A DNA stretch of 64,000 nucleotides, taken from the NCBI GenBank assembly GCA_022605955.1, contig JAKCOZ010000003.1:11293331-11357330 (forward strand). The letters run 5' to 3'. Each line of letters begins with the position of its first letter. Positions within the stretch are counted from its first letter, which is position 1. The position numbers were made by a program, and so were the translations under genes. Under the pieces are notes generated by a model. The model searched no databases, was not told the origin of the DNA, and saw only the letters and a list, made by a program, of their open reading frames with translations. Positions 11,800 through 20,741 of this stretch are shown here, piece after piece. This DNA comes from Rallus limicola (Eukaryota; Chordata; Aves; Gruiformes; Rallidae).

Positions 11800-12292
11800 C
11801 GTCGGGCGCGGAGATGGGCAACAGGGGTACGCAGAACGAGGCGGGAGCGAGGGAAGAGGGGGAGAGGGCGGCCCGGCAGGAGACGGCAGCGCCGGCGTGG
11901 CGGAGGAACCGAGCGGGGGGAAGCGCGTAGCGAGCCGGAAGCGCTCCCGGACAGCGGTGCCGCCCAGGACGGGTACTTCCGGGCGGGCGCCTCCCCCCCG
12001 CGGGTCATTGTGCAGACGTGCTGTGAGGCGGCGGAAGGGGCGGTGTGAGGGCGTGCCACGCCGTTCGCGATGCTGCGTCGCCTGGCGGGGCAGTGCCGGG
12101 CAGGGCTGCCTCGGGCAGGGCCTACGGCGAGGTGCGAGGCGGCGCCGCGGCGCTCTGCGGCCGCACGGCAGATACGCGGGACGGGCCCGAGGAGCTCCGG
12201 GCGCGGGGCGTGAAGCGCTCGTGGCTCCAGGGAGAGAAAGCGCGCATTGAAGTGCTGCGGCCGCTGCGGCGGGGCCGGCGCTGGCGCGGGCG
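11400..12292. promoter_or_regulatory. TMED7: CpG island promoter of TMED7
   Basis: This stretch is strongly GC rich and dense in CpG, and it spans TMED7 exon 1 and the upstream 0.5 kb. ETS-type CCGGAA cores occur at 11935-11941 (plus) and at 11975-11983 (ACTTCCGGG, minus sense), a usual feature of TATA-less housekeeping promoters. The transcription start probably lies a short way right of 11799. The island ends abruptly where LTR-like sequence begins near 12293. Long open frames on both strands here are composition artefacts. Confidence 0.8.
11632..11799 (-). CDS. TMED7: TMED7 coding exon 1
   Basis: This exon encodes residues 1-56: the signal peptide ([16 protein letters not shown]) and the first half of the GOLD domain up to CTLEFQ. 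The donor on the minus strand reads CAG|GTAGCC and breaks in phase 0. The exon is very GC rich, like the surrounding island. Other open frames on both strands here are by-products of GC richness. Confidence 0.95.
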
Positions 12293-12547
12293 TGGTTGGA
12301 AGCGGCACAGGCCCTGAGAAAGGACCCGCAGCAGCCATGTGCTAGCGAAGCTGCACTTTCCTACACGTTCTTACAAGAGCTGGTGTCCTAGCGAGGCAGC
12401 ACCTCCGTGGTCAGGGGTCTCAGTTTTATCACACCAGTGCCTTTCCGGTGGGATGGAAGAGTATCCCTCAAAACTCTTCCTCCGCAGTGCCAGCACAGGC
12501 CATCTCTAGGAACATGCTACAGATGAATAGTTCCCACCTGTATCATT
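12293..12547 (-). repeat. Partial LTR related to the ERV 5' LTR (R-U5 and some U3)
   Basis: About 140 bp from 12293 align by eye with 20742-20880, with roughly 20-25% mismatch. Shared blocks include GACCCGCAGCAGCCATG and CTGGTGTCCTAGCGAGG. The left edge TGGTTGGAAGCGG matches TGTTAGAAACGCC at the 5' LTR. A TATA-like ATAAAA (minus) lies at 12424-12429, where the other copy also has its TATA box. Beyond that point the two copies no longer resemble each other. This is either the 3' LTR of the gamma-type provirus with a replaced U3, or a piece of a related LTR. Confidence 0.72.
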
Positions 12548-12906
12548 TGTCACACTCAACTGCCGCAGCTGAGGGATGGGACACCGCTTAATATAAGCAT
12601 AGTGATCGTTTTATTGTACGCACACAATAGTTTTTATAGTTTATAGCTACACAAGAACAAAGCGTGTTCTGTACTGATTGGTTAACATAAAATCGTCTCA
12701 TAGCTGTCTATAAGTCGTAGATGTTGCTAGGGTAGTGTGTTATCTTTGCCTTGCTGCTTTCGTTACACAATAATCACAACGGAATGTTTTTGCTTCACAA
12801 GGTCCTGTGGCGTCCTGGTTATCAGGTCTCCCACAGTTTTCGTCCGACCAAGGCGATCACATCTTGGTCACATCCTTTATCGTGTAACTCTTCAGGTGCA
12901 GAACCA
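12548..12906 (-). repeat. Second LTR, alpharetrovirus-like, following env
   Basis: On the minus strand this stretch starts TGGTTCTGCACC, directly after a polypurine tract, and ends GAGTGTGACA. A CCAAT box lies at 12677-12681, TATAAAAA at 12631-12638 and AATAAA at 12610-12615. The close TATA to AATAAA spacing (about 20 bases) and the length (359 bp) resemble avian alpharetrovirus LTRs, which place the poly(A) signal just after the TATA box. The sequence shows no clear similarity to the LTR at 20.7-21.2 kb. Confidence 0.68.
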
Positions 12907-12932
12907 TCTTTTGCTTTTCCCACATCTCCCTT
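12907..12932 (-). other. Polypurine tract for plus-strand priming
   Basis: On the minus strand this run is almost all purines (AGGGAGATGTGGGAAAAG and neighbours). It ends exactly where the second LTR begins, just after the env stop codon. This is the expected place and composition for a retroviral polypurine tract. Confidence 0.7.
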
Positions 12933-12966
12933 GTTCTGTTGAACAATAAGAACTTTGTGAATAGAG

Positions 12967-14118
12967 TTAGATATCATTTTTTGTATACACTGTAAAAAGC
13001 ATGGCAAACAAAAATAATAAAATGACAAGCACAATATACAGCATTGTTTTGATCAAACTTTTTATCCATCCTGTAAAACCCCAGCTAGAAAACAGTTTAT
13101 CTAGCCAGTCCCATCTATCGTCTTCTCGGAGTTTCGTAACTCTGTTCTTAAGTTGTTGTATGCTGGCATGGATCGATTCAGAGTGATCCGAGAGATTCAT
13201 ACAACACATGCCTTCAAAATCCTCACATCCATGCCCTTGAGCTAAAAGCAAAAAGTCTATAGCAGTGCGATTTTGTAAAGTTGCATGTCGTACACTATCT
13301 ACATCAAGTAAGAGACCAGAAAGTGCCTCACTAGTAGCATTGGTTTGTTTTGCTAGCCAACATCCCAATTTGTCCAAAGTGCCCAGTGCTTTTGCAGCTG
13401 CGACACCCGGGGCAAGGAGGGAGGCCGTAAAGCGTTGCTCAAAGTTCCAAAAATTTATATTGTCATTACACTCGGCAGTAAAGGCGTGAGTTGACCGTTT
13501 CCTTCGAGAGTGAATCTTACGCAATTGTAAAATGCTAGATGTGTTGGGGGTAAGGAGTGAAAGGTGTCCCAAACTACAAGGGCCTCCTTTAATGTGTGAA
13601 GGTATGCCTGCCCACGCCCGGTCCCCACAAATAAAAAATATGCCAGGTGGTAATGCTACGGGCATATTTGCGGAGTGTGATATGTTGCTCGATGTATAAT
13701 TACACCAAGCTGTTTCATTGCGACATATGGGGTACATGGGGGATACGTCCCATGCCCGTGATTGATTCTTCACTGTATAGTTGAACTTAACACAAAAATT
13801 CATTTTTACTGATCCTAATAGTTCAATCTCTTGGGGTTCTAAACTGAGCTGTGGCCTATATGGTGTCCACCCATCCCAGTTATCTGTGGGATTGGTCATC
13901 AGGCCCGATTGCAGACTACTGCACAACCCTGTCCACTTTTCAAGTGGCAATCCTACTAGACAAGTAGAAAAAGGGTTTTCTGGGGAGGCAGTGGCCAAGC
14001 AGAGAGTATCTTGACCTGTTAGGTTGGCCAATGTAACCCATATGTTAACCTTAGGGAAAAATGGGGGGAAAGGGTTGGCTTCCACTACAGCCCCAAACAA
14101 AAGCAAAAGGAATATCAT
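12967..14118 (-). CDS. Endogenous retroviral Env, alpharetrovirus-type, uninterrupted ORF
   Basis: This is an open frame of 383 codons. Residues 1-14 are a signal peptide. A short surface subunit runs to a furin-type site RRKR (205-208). The transmembrane subunit then has cysteines at its positions 9 and 45 (C217, C253) around a hydrophobic stretch; this is the internal fusion peptide layout known from avian alpharetroviruses. An immunosuppressive-like helix (from about 281) leads into a C-X6-CC motif (C298, C305, C306). A membrane span (about 356-377) and a very short tail follow. About ten N-glycosylation sequons are present. The surface subunit has no C-X-X-C motif, also typical of the avian class. 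It is shorter (about 190 residues) than usual. Neighbouring gag and pol are full of stops while this frame is clean, which suggests recent arrival or retention. Expression and activity are not shown by sequence. Confidence 0.9.
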   Translation of the reverse strand: MIFLLLLFGAVVEANPFPPFFPKVNIWVTLANLTGQDTLCLATASPENPFSTCLVGLPLEKWTGLCSSLQSGLMTNPTDNWDGWTPYRPQLSLEPQEIELLGSVKMNFCVKFNYTVKNQSRAWDVSPMYPICRNETAWCNYTSSNISHSANMPVALPPGIFFICGDRAWAGIPSHIKGGPCSLGHLSLLTPNTSSILQLRKIHSRRKRSTHAFTAECNDNINFWNFEQRFTASLLAPGVAAAKALGTLDKLGCWLAKQTNATSEALSGLLLDVDSVRHATLQNRTAIDFLLLAQGHGCEDFEGMCCMNLSDHSESIHASIQQLKNRVTKLREDDRWDWLDKLFSSWGFTGWIKSLIKTMLYIVLVILLFLFAMLFTVYTKNDI

Positions 14119-14574
14119 GATGGTGGTTTCTGGGTGGGCGGCGAAGCGTCCGTGTCCAGTTCTTTGGCTGAGGCCGTCGTCAATGGTTCTCTAAAGGGTT
14201 TAACATTCTTCGCCGGGATCCACCGCGGACCACGTTCTGTGGAAACACAAGCATAACCCCTCCCCTAGGTAACAAGTGGGTAAGGGCCTAAAATTTTTCC
14301 TGTTTCTAGGTCCTTTATTAAAACTGGTGCCTTTTTTGATTCTGTAAATTCTTGGCTCATACTAAAGTGTCAAACAATAGGGGGATTCTGATCCATAAAA
14401 GAGCAATTTAAAAAATTGAAAACATATAATGCTTTCTGTAGTCTTTCTCCTGGGGTTGCCCTTCCCATTCCCCCTTTTTGTTTTTGTAAAATATTTTTTA
14501 AAGACTGGTGAGAGCGCTCGATAAGGGATTGGCCGGTAGGGGAATGAGGTATTCCAAAATCTGGCAAGCATCAA
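14119..14574 (-). pseudogene. 3' end of an alpha/beta-type integrase (partial, frameshifted)
   Basis: On the minus strand, 14370-14567 encodes the last part of an integrase core (GIPHSPTGQSLIERSHQSLK), where the Glu of LIERSHQ is the third acidic catalytic residue. 14119-14360, in another frame, matches the C-terminal DNA-binding domain (ETGKILGPYPLVTWGRGYAC). These motifs belong to the alpha/betaretrovirus-type integrase, not the gammaretrovirus type found further right. The piece leads directly into env, as in an intact provirus. Its upstream end at about 14570 is abrupt. Confidence 0.75.
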
Positions 14575-14880
14575 ACACCATGCTCTGGAGCCTGGTCCCC
14601 TCTGGAATGCTGAATGGTAATTTCATTTGATTATTAAGTGGGTTTTTTTGGCAATACCTGGCACGACTGCCTTCATCATAGTGAAGTATAAACAACATAT
14701 TAACATTATTTTGAAAATTTGCATCCTTCTACAACCCCAAACACAATAGATAAATACTAGTGCAATAAAAACTACAAACAAAATATTTACTACTAAAACA
14801 GTGTTTCAGGTAGTTTTTAAATTATTGCTTCTTCAGTTAGATGAGCAGAGGATTCTCAGTGGGCTGTTTGTCCTCAGAGG
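14575..14880 (-). pseudogene. Remnant between gamma-type pol and the mosaic junction
   Basis: This stretch holds the tail of the gamma-type pol and possibly the decayed start of its original env. Hydrophobic stretches are visible in minus-strand frames (VFIALVFIYCVWG; MLICCLYFTMM), but stops and shifts prevent a firm assignment. The gamma-type env body and its 3' region appear to be missing. Confidence 0.4.
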
Positions 14881-15885
14881 GAGGTTCCATTGGTCATTTT
14901 AGCTGGTTGTAGCAAGTCCAGCCTTTCTCAGCAGTCCTCACTGCAGTTTCGGTTACCAGTTGAACATGGAAAGGGCCTTCCCACTCAGGCTGCAGCTTGG
15001 ATTCCTTCCATGACTTAATCAGAACCCATTCCCTACGTTGGATAGCATGGACCGCAAATTCCAATGGTGGAGTTTGTGCAAGAGTCCTTTACTCCTGAGG
15101 AAGGATAAAGAAGAGGACAGCCCCAGTATATAGTCCTTAAGAAACGTACCTTTGGTTTCAAACCTTGGGATTTTTCCTATTATACCCATATAAGGTAAGC
15201 CAAACAACATTTCATTGGGAGATACACCTAAGTCTTTCCTAGGTGCAGTCTGAATTCTCAGTAAGGCAATAGGCAAACATTTAATCTAAGGTAATACAGT
15301 TTTTAAAATGAACTTCGATAATTGTTTCTTTAGGGTCTGATTCATCCATTCAACCTTATCAGATGAGGGTGGATGCCGGGGAGCATGAAAGTCCCAGGAT
15401 ATCCCTAATCCTTCCATGGTACCTTGGAGTACCTTGGATGTAAAGTGACTTCCTTGGTCTGAATCTACATTTTCAACTATTCCATACCTGGGAATAATTT
15501 GTTCTAGAAGGATATTCATTACCCCTGCAGCTGTGACTGTAGCCATTGAATGGGCTTCTACCCATCCTGTTAGATGGTCAACTAAGACCAGCATGTATTT
15601 CAACCTTCCTACAGGTGGTAATTCTGTAAAATGCACTTGGAATCTTTGAAAAGGTCTTAAATCAGGTTCTCTTCCTCCTTGAGGCTGTTTCTTGAGAACC
15701 ATTTTATTTATCTTTTTACAAACAATGCACCTTTCATAAATTTGTTTAGCTATAGTATAAATTCCTGCGTGTCCATATTTCCTTATGATTAAGTCACACA
15801 TCGCTTGTACCCCCCAATGACTCCCTTTGTGTAAAATATACATTATTTCCCTCATAACTTGTTTATTTAGCATTTCTCATCTATC
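14881..15885 (-). pseudogene. Gammaretrovirus-like integrase region of pol, decayed
   Basis: 15286-15873 (minus) shows the zinc-binding HHCC domain (HKGSHWG, CIVCKK) and the core with SDQGSHF and KVEWMNQTLKK. The first catalytic Asp expected before FTELPP is His (codon 15631-15633). 15019-15276, in another frame, continues with IALLRIQTAPRKDLGVSPNEMLFGLPY, typical of gammaretroviral and related class I integrases. The frame breaks and the lost Asp show it is inactive. Confidence 0.85.
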
Positions 15886-16830
15886 TGGGAGAATCAACTT
15901 TCCTTCTTCTGTTTCAATAGCTCGCAATTACTTCAACTTATTTTTCTCTCCTTCAGTGAAAGTTGGAATCCCTTTTGCTTCAGGCACACAAGGAGTAAGA
16001 TTGCACATCCTAACTAATTGAGACCCTAAGGCAGCTTCTTTGGCTACCTCATCTGCCAGTCTGTTTCTTCTAGCTTCCAAGGAGTTCCTTTTCTAATGCC
16101 CACTTATATGGATTACTGCAATTTCTCAGGGTAGGAGTAAATTCTTTAAAACCCATTTCACCAATTCCCATGAGCCAACTCCTTTCCTTTACTGTTACTT
16201 AATCCTCTTTCATCCCATATTTTTCTAAAAGTTTGAACTACCCCAAAAGCATACCTCGAATCAGCATAAATCATCCCTTCTATCCCTCCTAACAGTTGTA
16301 ATGCTTGATTTAAAGCATACAATTCACATGTTTGGGCAGACAAATTGTTAGGTAGTCTTCCTGATTTTTACACTTTGATTCACCCCATCAATAATTCCAT
16401 AACCATTGTGCTTTTTTCCCTGTTTGATTCTGGAGGACCCATCAATAAATAAATGGGGACCTGCTGGCAAGAGTAAGTTCCTCAAGTCAGGTCACACTTT
16501 GGTATAATATTTTATTATATCTAGGCTATCATGTTCAAGTTGATGGTTATTCGATAGAAAGGTGGCAGGATTGAGGCATGAGTTGGCAGTTAGAGCCAAG
16601 TCATCTTTGTCCATTAAGATTGCCTCATACTTCAAAATCCTAGAATCAGTGAGCTGTCTTCCTGCATTCTGAGTCAGAATTGTCCTTACTTGTTGTGGAG
16701 TACTCACTACAAGTGCTCCTTCAAAAGTCAGTTGTCTGATTTTTTCCACCAGGAGGGCTGCAGCTGCTACTGCCTGTACATTCTGGCCACCCTCAAGATA
16801 CTGGGCCAAATAGCTGAGATAAATAGGCAA
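15886..16830 (-). pseudogene. RNase H and connection region of gamma-type pol
   Basis: 16158-16343 (minus) carries the RNase H segment CELYALNQALQLLGG followed by YADSRYAF. 16492-16830 encodes the connection segment between reverse transcriptase and RNase H (PIYLSYLAQYLEGG onward). Several frames and stops separate these pieces. Assignment rests on order and the gammaretrovirus-like motifs. Confidence 0.78.
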
Positions 16831-18290
16831 TTGGCTGTTGCTTGCCTCCCCACTCTTGGGTTAACACCCCCAGGGCTGTTTCCTTATCTGTGGTAGCATA
16901 CAGGTGGAACTGTTTGTCAAGGGAGGGCAATGCTAACACAGGAGCAGTGATCAATCTTTGTTTTAATTCCTGTGTTAATTCTTTTCCTTCATTAGTCCAT
17001 ACTAAGCCATTAGGCTCTTCTTCTAACACAGAATACCTGTTTTCAGTGCATATGCTTCAATCTATAGGTAACAATAGCCTGTCAGTCCCAAAATATTTAG
17101 CAGCTCTTTTTTTAGTTTCCAGGAAAGGTACTTCAGCTATCCCTTTTATCTTTTCTGGATTGATCCTTCATTTCCCTTCACTGATTAGATGTCCTAAAAT
17201 ATTTAACTTCTCTTTCCATGTACTGTAGTTTTGGGTTTTGGTACTCTTAGTCCCTGCTTCCCCAGGAAATTTAACAAAGCGTTTGTGGTTTCTGTTATGA
17301 TTCCCTTCTTTTTTCCCTGAGATTAAAAGATCATCTACATATTGTAGAATGGTAACTTCAGCTGGGACTTTAAACTTCTCTAGTATTTGTTCCAATGCTT
17401 GTCCAAATAAATTTGGCAATTCAGTGAATCCTTGAGGTAAAAATGTCCGTCTAAATTGTTGTTTCCGTCCTGTGGAAGGATTCCCACGCCCACCCCCACC
17501 TCACACACACCCACCCCCCCTTTCAAAAGAAAACATGTCTCTGTGATCAGGGTCCAGTGGACATGCCCAGAAGGCATCCTTCAAATCAATCACACTAAAA
17601 CATCCATGGTCATGTGGTATTTTGCTCGATAGAGTGTAAGGATTAGGAACCACTGGGTGATGCACTTGGACAGGAGACTGAGAGGTGACCTCATTAATGT
17701 TTATAAATATGTAAAGGATGAGAGTCAGGAGGATGGAGCCAGGCTCTTCTCAGTGACAGCCAGCAACAGGAAAAGGGGACACAGGTACAAGCTGGAGCAT
17801 AGGAAGTTCCATGTGAATATAAGGAGGGATTTTTTCATTGTGATGGTGACAGAGCACTGGAACAGACTGCCCAGAGAGGCTGTGGAGTCTCCTTCTCTGG
17901 AGACATTCAAACCCTGCATTCTTGTGTGATTTAGTCTAGGTGATCCTACTCTAGCAGGGAGGTTGGACTAGGTTATCTTTCAAGGTCCCTTCCAACCCTT
18001 AACATTCTGTGATTCTGTGACTATTTGGTTTAATTTTCTTAAGTCCTGTACCAGATGATATGATACATATGGGGTTTTTACTGACAAAATTGGGGTGTTA
18101 AAAGGAGACGTACATGGTTCTAAAAGTCCATCCTTAATTAAGCTCTCTATAACAGGTTGGAGGCACCTATGGCCTTCAAATGGAATGGGATACTGTTTTT
18201 GGCAAAAAATTCCGTTGTCCCTTTTAAGTTTAATCTTTAAGGGGGTAATACTTAATCCACCTCAGTTACCCCCTTGCACCTACACTATTT
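16831..18290 (-). pseudogene. Reverse transcriptase region of gamma-type pol, split by a CR1
   Basis: On the minus strand the order is VQDLRKLNQI (about 18.05 kb), then a CR1 insert, then [16 protein letters not shown] (about 17.65 kb), LPQGFTELPNLFGQ, and the catalytic YVDD at 17330-17341 in a 17168-17419 frame. 16793-17029 covers the thumb region. A C-rich low-complexity insertion lies near 17490-17525. Multiple stops and shifts make it non-functional. Motifs fit class I (gammaretrovirus-like) reverse transcriptase. Confidence 0.85.
17672..18021 (+). mobile_element. CR1 3' fragment inserted in the ERV reverse transcriptase
   Basis: This is plus-strand CR1 sequence, opposite to the ERV. It encodes the CR1 C-terminal domain ([33 protein letters not shown]) and ends in repeated ATTCTGTG. 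GAC occurs at both borders (17669-17671 and 18019-18021). Removing the insert and one GAC rejoins the retroviral reading frame between NQIV and QVHHP. It therefore entered after the provirus was in place. Confidence 0.92.
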
Positions 18291-18700
18291 GATCAATCTG
18301 GCCTTCGTCTTCCTCTGTTAATAAAGCCACGGTTACTACAATCTGTCCATCCTGAGTTTTCAATCCAATTGTATCCAATTGTATCCAATCCTAATTGTAT
18401 TATTGAATCTCTTCCTAATAAATTACTTATGGCATCAGGGATATATAGAAATTACCCATGAATTATCTCATCACCTAATTTTAGGGCAGTATTTTCACAC
18501 ATGGAGAGTGTGAATCCTTCCCTTTTTACCCCTGAGACTGTTATACTTTGCTTCAAACCTTGAGGTATAAAATTTAGTAAGTTCTAGAGGCTCCAGTGTC
18601 AACCAGGAAGACAACATCCTCCTCCTGGGGTCCCACCATTTATCAAGGTTTCTTGGTAGGACCTTAAATTAAGAAACCCCTGGCTGACCTACTCATCTTC
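18291..18700 (-). pseudogene. Retroviral protease region, decayed
   Basis: The minus strand at 18586-18600 encodes DTGAS, the aspartic protease active-site box, within VFLVDTGASRTY. A downstream GRDSIIQLGL-like stretch fits the C-terminal part of retropepsin. Stop codons interrupt the frame. Its position between the Gag zinc knuckle and reverse transcriptase fits retroviral order. Confidence 0.7.
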
Positions 18701-18729
18701 AAAGGTCATTAAGGGAATCACCTTCTTTC

Positions 18730-20290
18730 CTTAGATCAGGGCATTCTCACTTAAAATGTCCCTGTTTACCACACTGATAACACCGTGAGAGAGAACTGTC
18801 CTGTGGTAACTGCCAAGGTCTTCCCACGCCTCTGCCAATTCCTCCTATATTTACATTTCTCACACCCCCCTCCCTTTTGACCATCTTTCCCCTCTACCTC
18901 TCTGGGAGACTGGCTCTATTCTTCACTACCTGATCCACAGCAGATACCATCACTTTTGCTTTCTGCTTCTGTTTTTCTTCTTCTCTTTTCACAAACACCT
19001 TCTGGGTCTCCCTCAGTAAATCCTCCAAAGATCTTTCACTCCAACCATCCATTTTCTGTAACTTCCTCCTAATATTAGGCCATACTTTGGTCACAAAATG
19101 GACCTTCAGAAGACCTTGTACTACAGGATCTTCAGGACTCATACCCAAATATTTCCTCATGTGATCTCTCAGCCATTGTAAAAATGCTGAGGGTGTCTCA
19201 TCGTTTTTCTGCTTGGTCTCAAAATCAGGAGTAAGGTTCTGAGACTTAGGAGCAGCATCCTTTATACCTTCTGTTATTAGGTCTCTCAAATCTCTCATGG
19301 TAGCCTGATGTACTGGATCATTATTATTCCAGTTTGGGTCCACATTAGGAAATTTTTGTTCAACTGGGATGACTCCCTGTCTTGGTGGGTTTATTTTTTT
19401 CCCATTCCTTCATGGCTGCCTGCCTAATTATTCCTCTTTCTTCCCCAGTAAATACAATATTCGTTACGGACATCATCTCCTGCCAGGAATAAAAATTAGG
19501 TCCCAGGAACTGATCCAGCTGTTCAGCTAATCCCATGGGATCCTCAATTAAAGGTTTCATTTTCTTTTTAAAATTTCTTACTTCTGTACTTGTGAGCAGA
19601 GAACTAACATGTCCCACTTGTCCATTCCTAGGGAAACTTCTCAGAGAGGATATAGTTCCTTGGTTATTCTCCTCCTAGTGGGAGGTTTCTTTCCTGAGGG
19701 CATAGTGTATTTCAAAATACCTCTCTTGCATTGTTCCAATTCCTCCTTGAACCCAGAGTAAGTGGGCTGAGCAGGAGCACTGGCCATAGTGCCCTGGTCA
19801 ATCTCTTGTTTTTCTAGGGGTGGCAAATTGTCTAGTAAGGAGCCTGTCTCGGGGTTCTGCAAGGGAGGGTTAGGTTCCACAGTGGGTGGGTTATGGGTGG
19901 TGGTGGTGGTGGTGTGTAAACATTTTAAGGGATCCCACATTTTGGAATCCTCAGTCTCTTCCTTAGAATCTCTCTCATTTGCTCTTAATGCAAAAAATTG
20001 TACAACAGGACCCCCCTCTTTCCAGCAGGAGGCATAGTCTGATTCTTCTCAAGAAAGGGTCTTTTTCTTATTAACATACAAATTTAAGGGCTGACATATC
20101 CAATCTTCCTCTGCCCCATATTTTGGCCAAGACAGTTGAGGGTTTAATACTTTCCTTGATCCAAGTAAAACAATAGTACTGTATCATCTTTTTCTTATCC
20201 TTATTTCTAGTTCAAGACATCTTTCCAATTTGTCAACATCCTCCCTAAGGGGTTGTCTGGAGCAATATTTCTGGGGCTTCTCTCTCCACC
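18730..20290 (-). pseudogene. Gammaretrovirus-like gag, decayed
   Basis: Order on the minus strand: matrix remnant near 20.05-20.2 kb (WICQPLNLYVNKK), proline-rich linker at 19641-19940, capsid N-terminal half at 19360-19617 (LTSTEVRNFKKKMKPLIEDP, FLGPNFYSWQEMM), and capsid C-terminal half at 18894-19343. The latter contains the major homology-like stretch NDETPSAFLQWLRDHMRKY and a basic KREEEKQKQK tail. One zinc knuckle of the C-X2-C-X4-H-X4-C type is readable near 18735-18785 but carries an in-frame stop. The single knuckle and capsid motifs point to the gammaretrovirus class. Frames change several times, so no Gag can be made. Confidence 0.85.
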
Positions 20291-20720
20291 CCCCATTTTC
20301 TTTTTAAGCCAGCTATCCTTATTTCCCATTCAGTCCCTTGGAGATTTTTTAGTAACAAATCCACCTTCTGCTTTGCCCTTCTCCAGCCGATTCCCTTGCA
20401 GAAAGGCAGGGCCTGTGGTTCCAGGCTCTGCTCTCCCTTTGTACTTAAGTGTACATCTCTGACAGACGGACAGACACACACCCACCCATGCCCCCAGACC
20501 CCCCAGAATGTCCTGACCAGCAAGGCAATACATAATGTCCTATTTTCTTACCTTGTTCCATACACTGAGTTGCCCAGTCTTTATGACAGCGCCTACTGTC
20601 CTTCCCTCAGGTTCACTAGGTCTACCTTTAAAATTGGTCTCAAGATTTAGTCACTCCACTGCTGGAACCCCTGTCAGTGATACTCGTGGCAGGAGCCCCT
20701 CACCACCATGACATCTCTCT
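20291..20720 (-). other. ERV leader between primer-binding site and gag
   Basis: This is non-coding leader in the minus-strand direction. It is rich in C on the plus strand around 20465-20515. Packaging and splice signals would be expected here but none could be assigned with confidence. Confidence 0.55.
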
Positions 20721-20738
20721 CTCCCGGATGAGCCCCCG
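20721..20738 (-). other. Primer-binding site, tRNA-Pro type
   Basis: On the minus strand the sequence CGGGGGCTCATCCGGGAG lies a few bases after the LTR end. It matches the known proline tRNA primer site, TGGGGGCTCGTCCGGGAT, at about 15 of 17 core bases. tRNA-Pro priming is common in gammaretroviruses and agrees with the gag and pol type here. Confidence 0.82.
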
Positions 20739-20741
20739 AGC

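Noticed and set aside
11395..12338. Several long overlapping open frames on both strands in the GC-rich region
   Set aside because: High GC removes stop codons. Only the TMED7 exon 1 frame has a signal peptide, conserved motif and splice donor.
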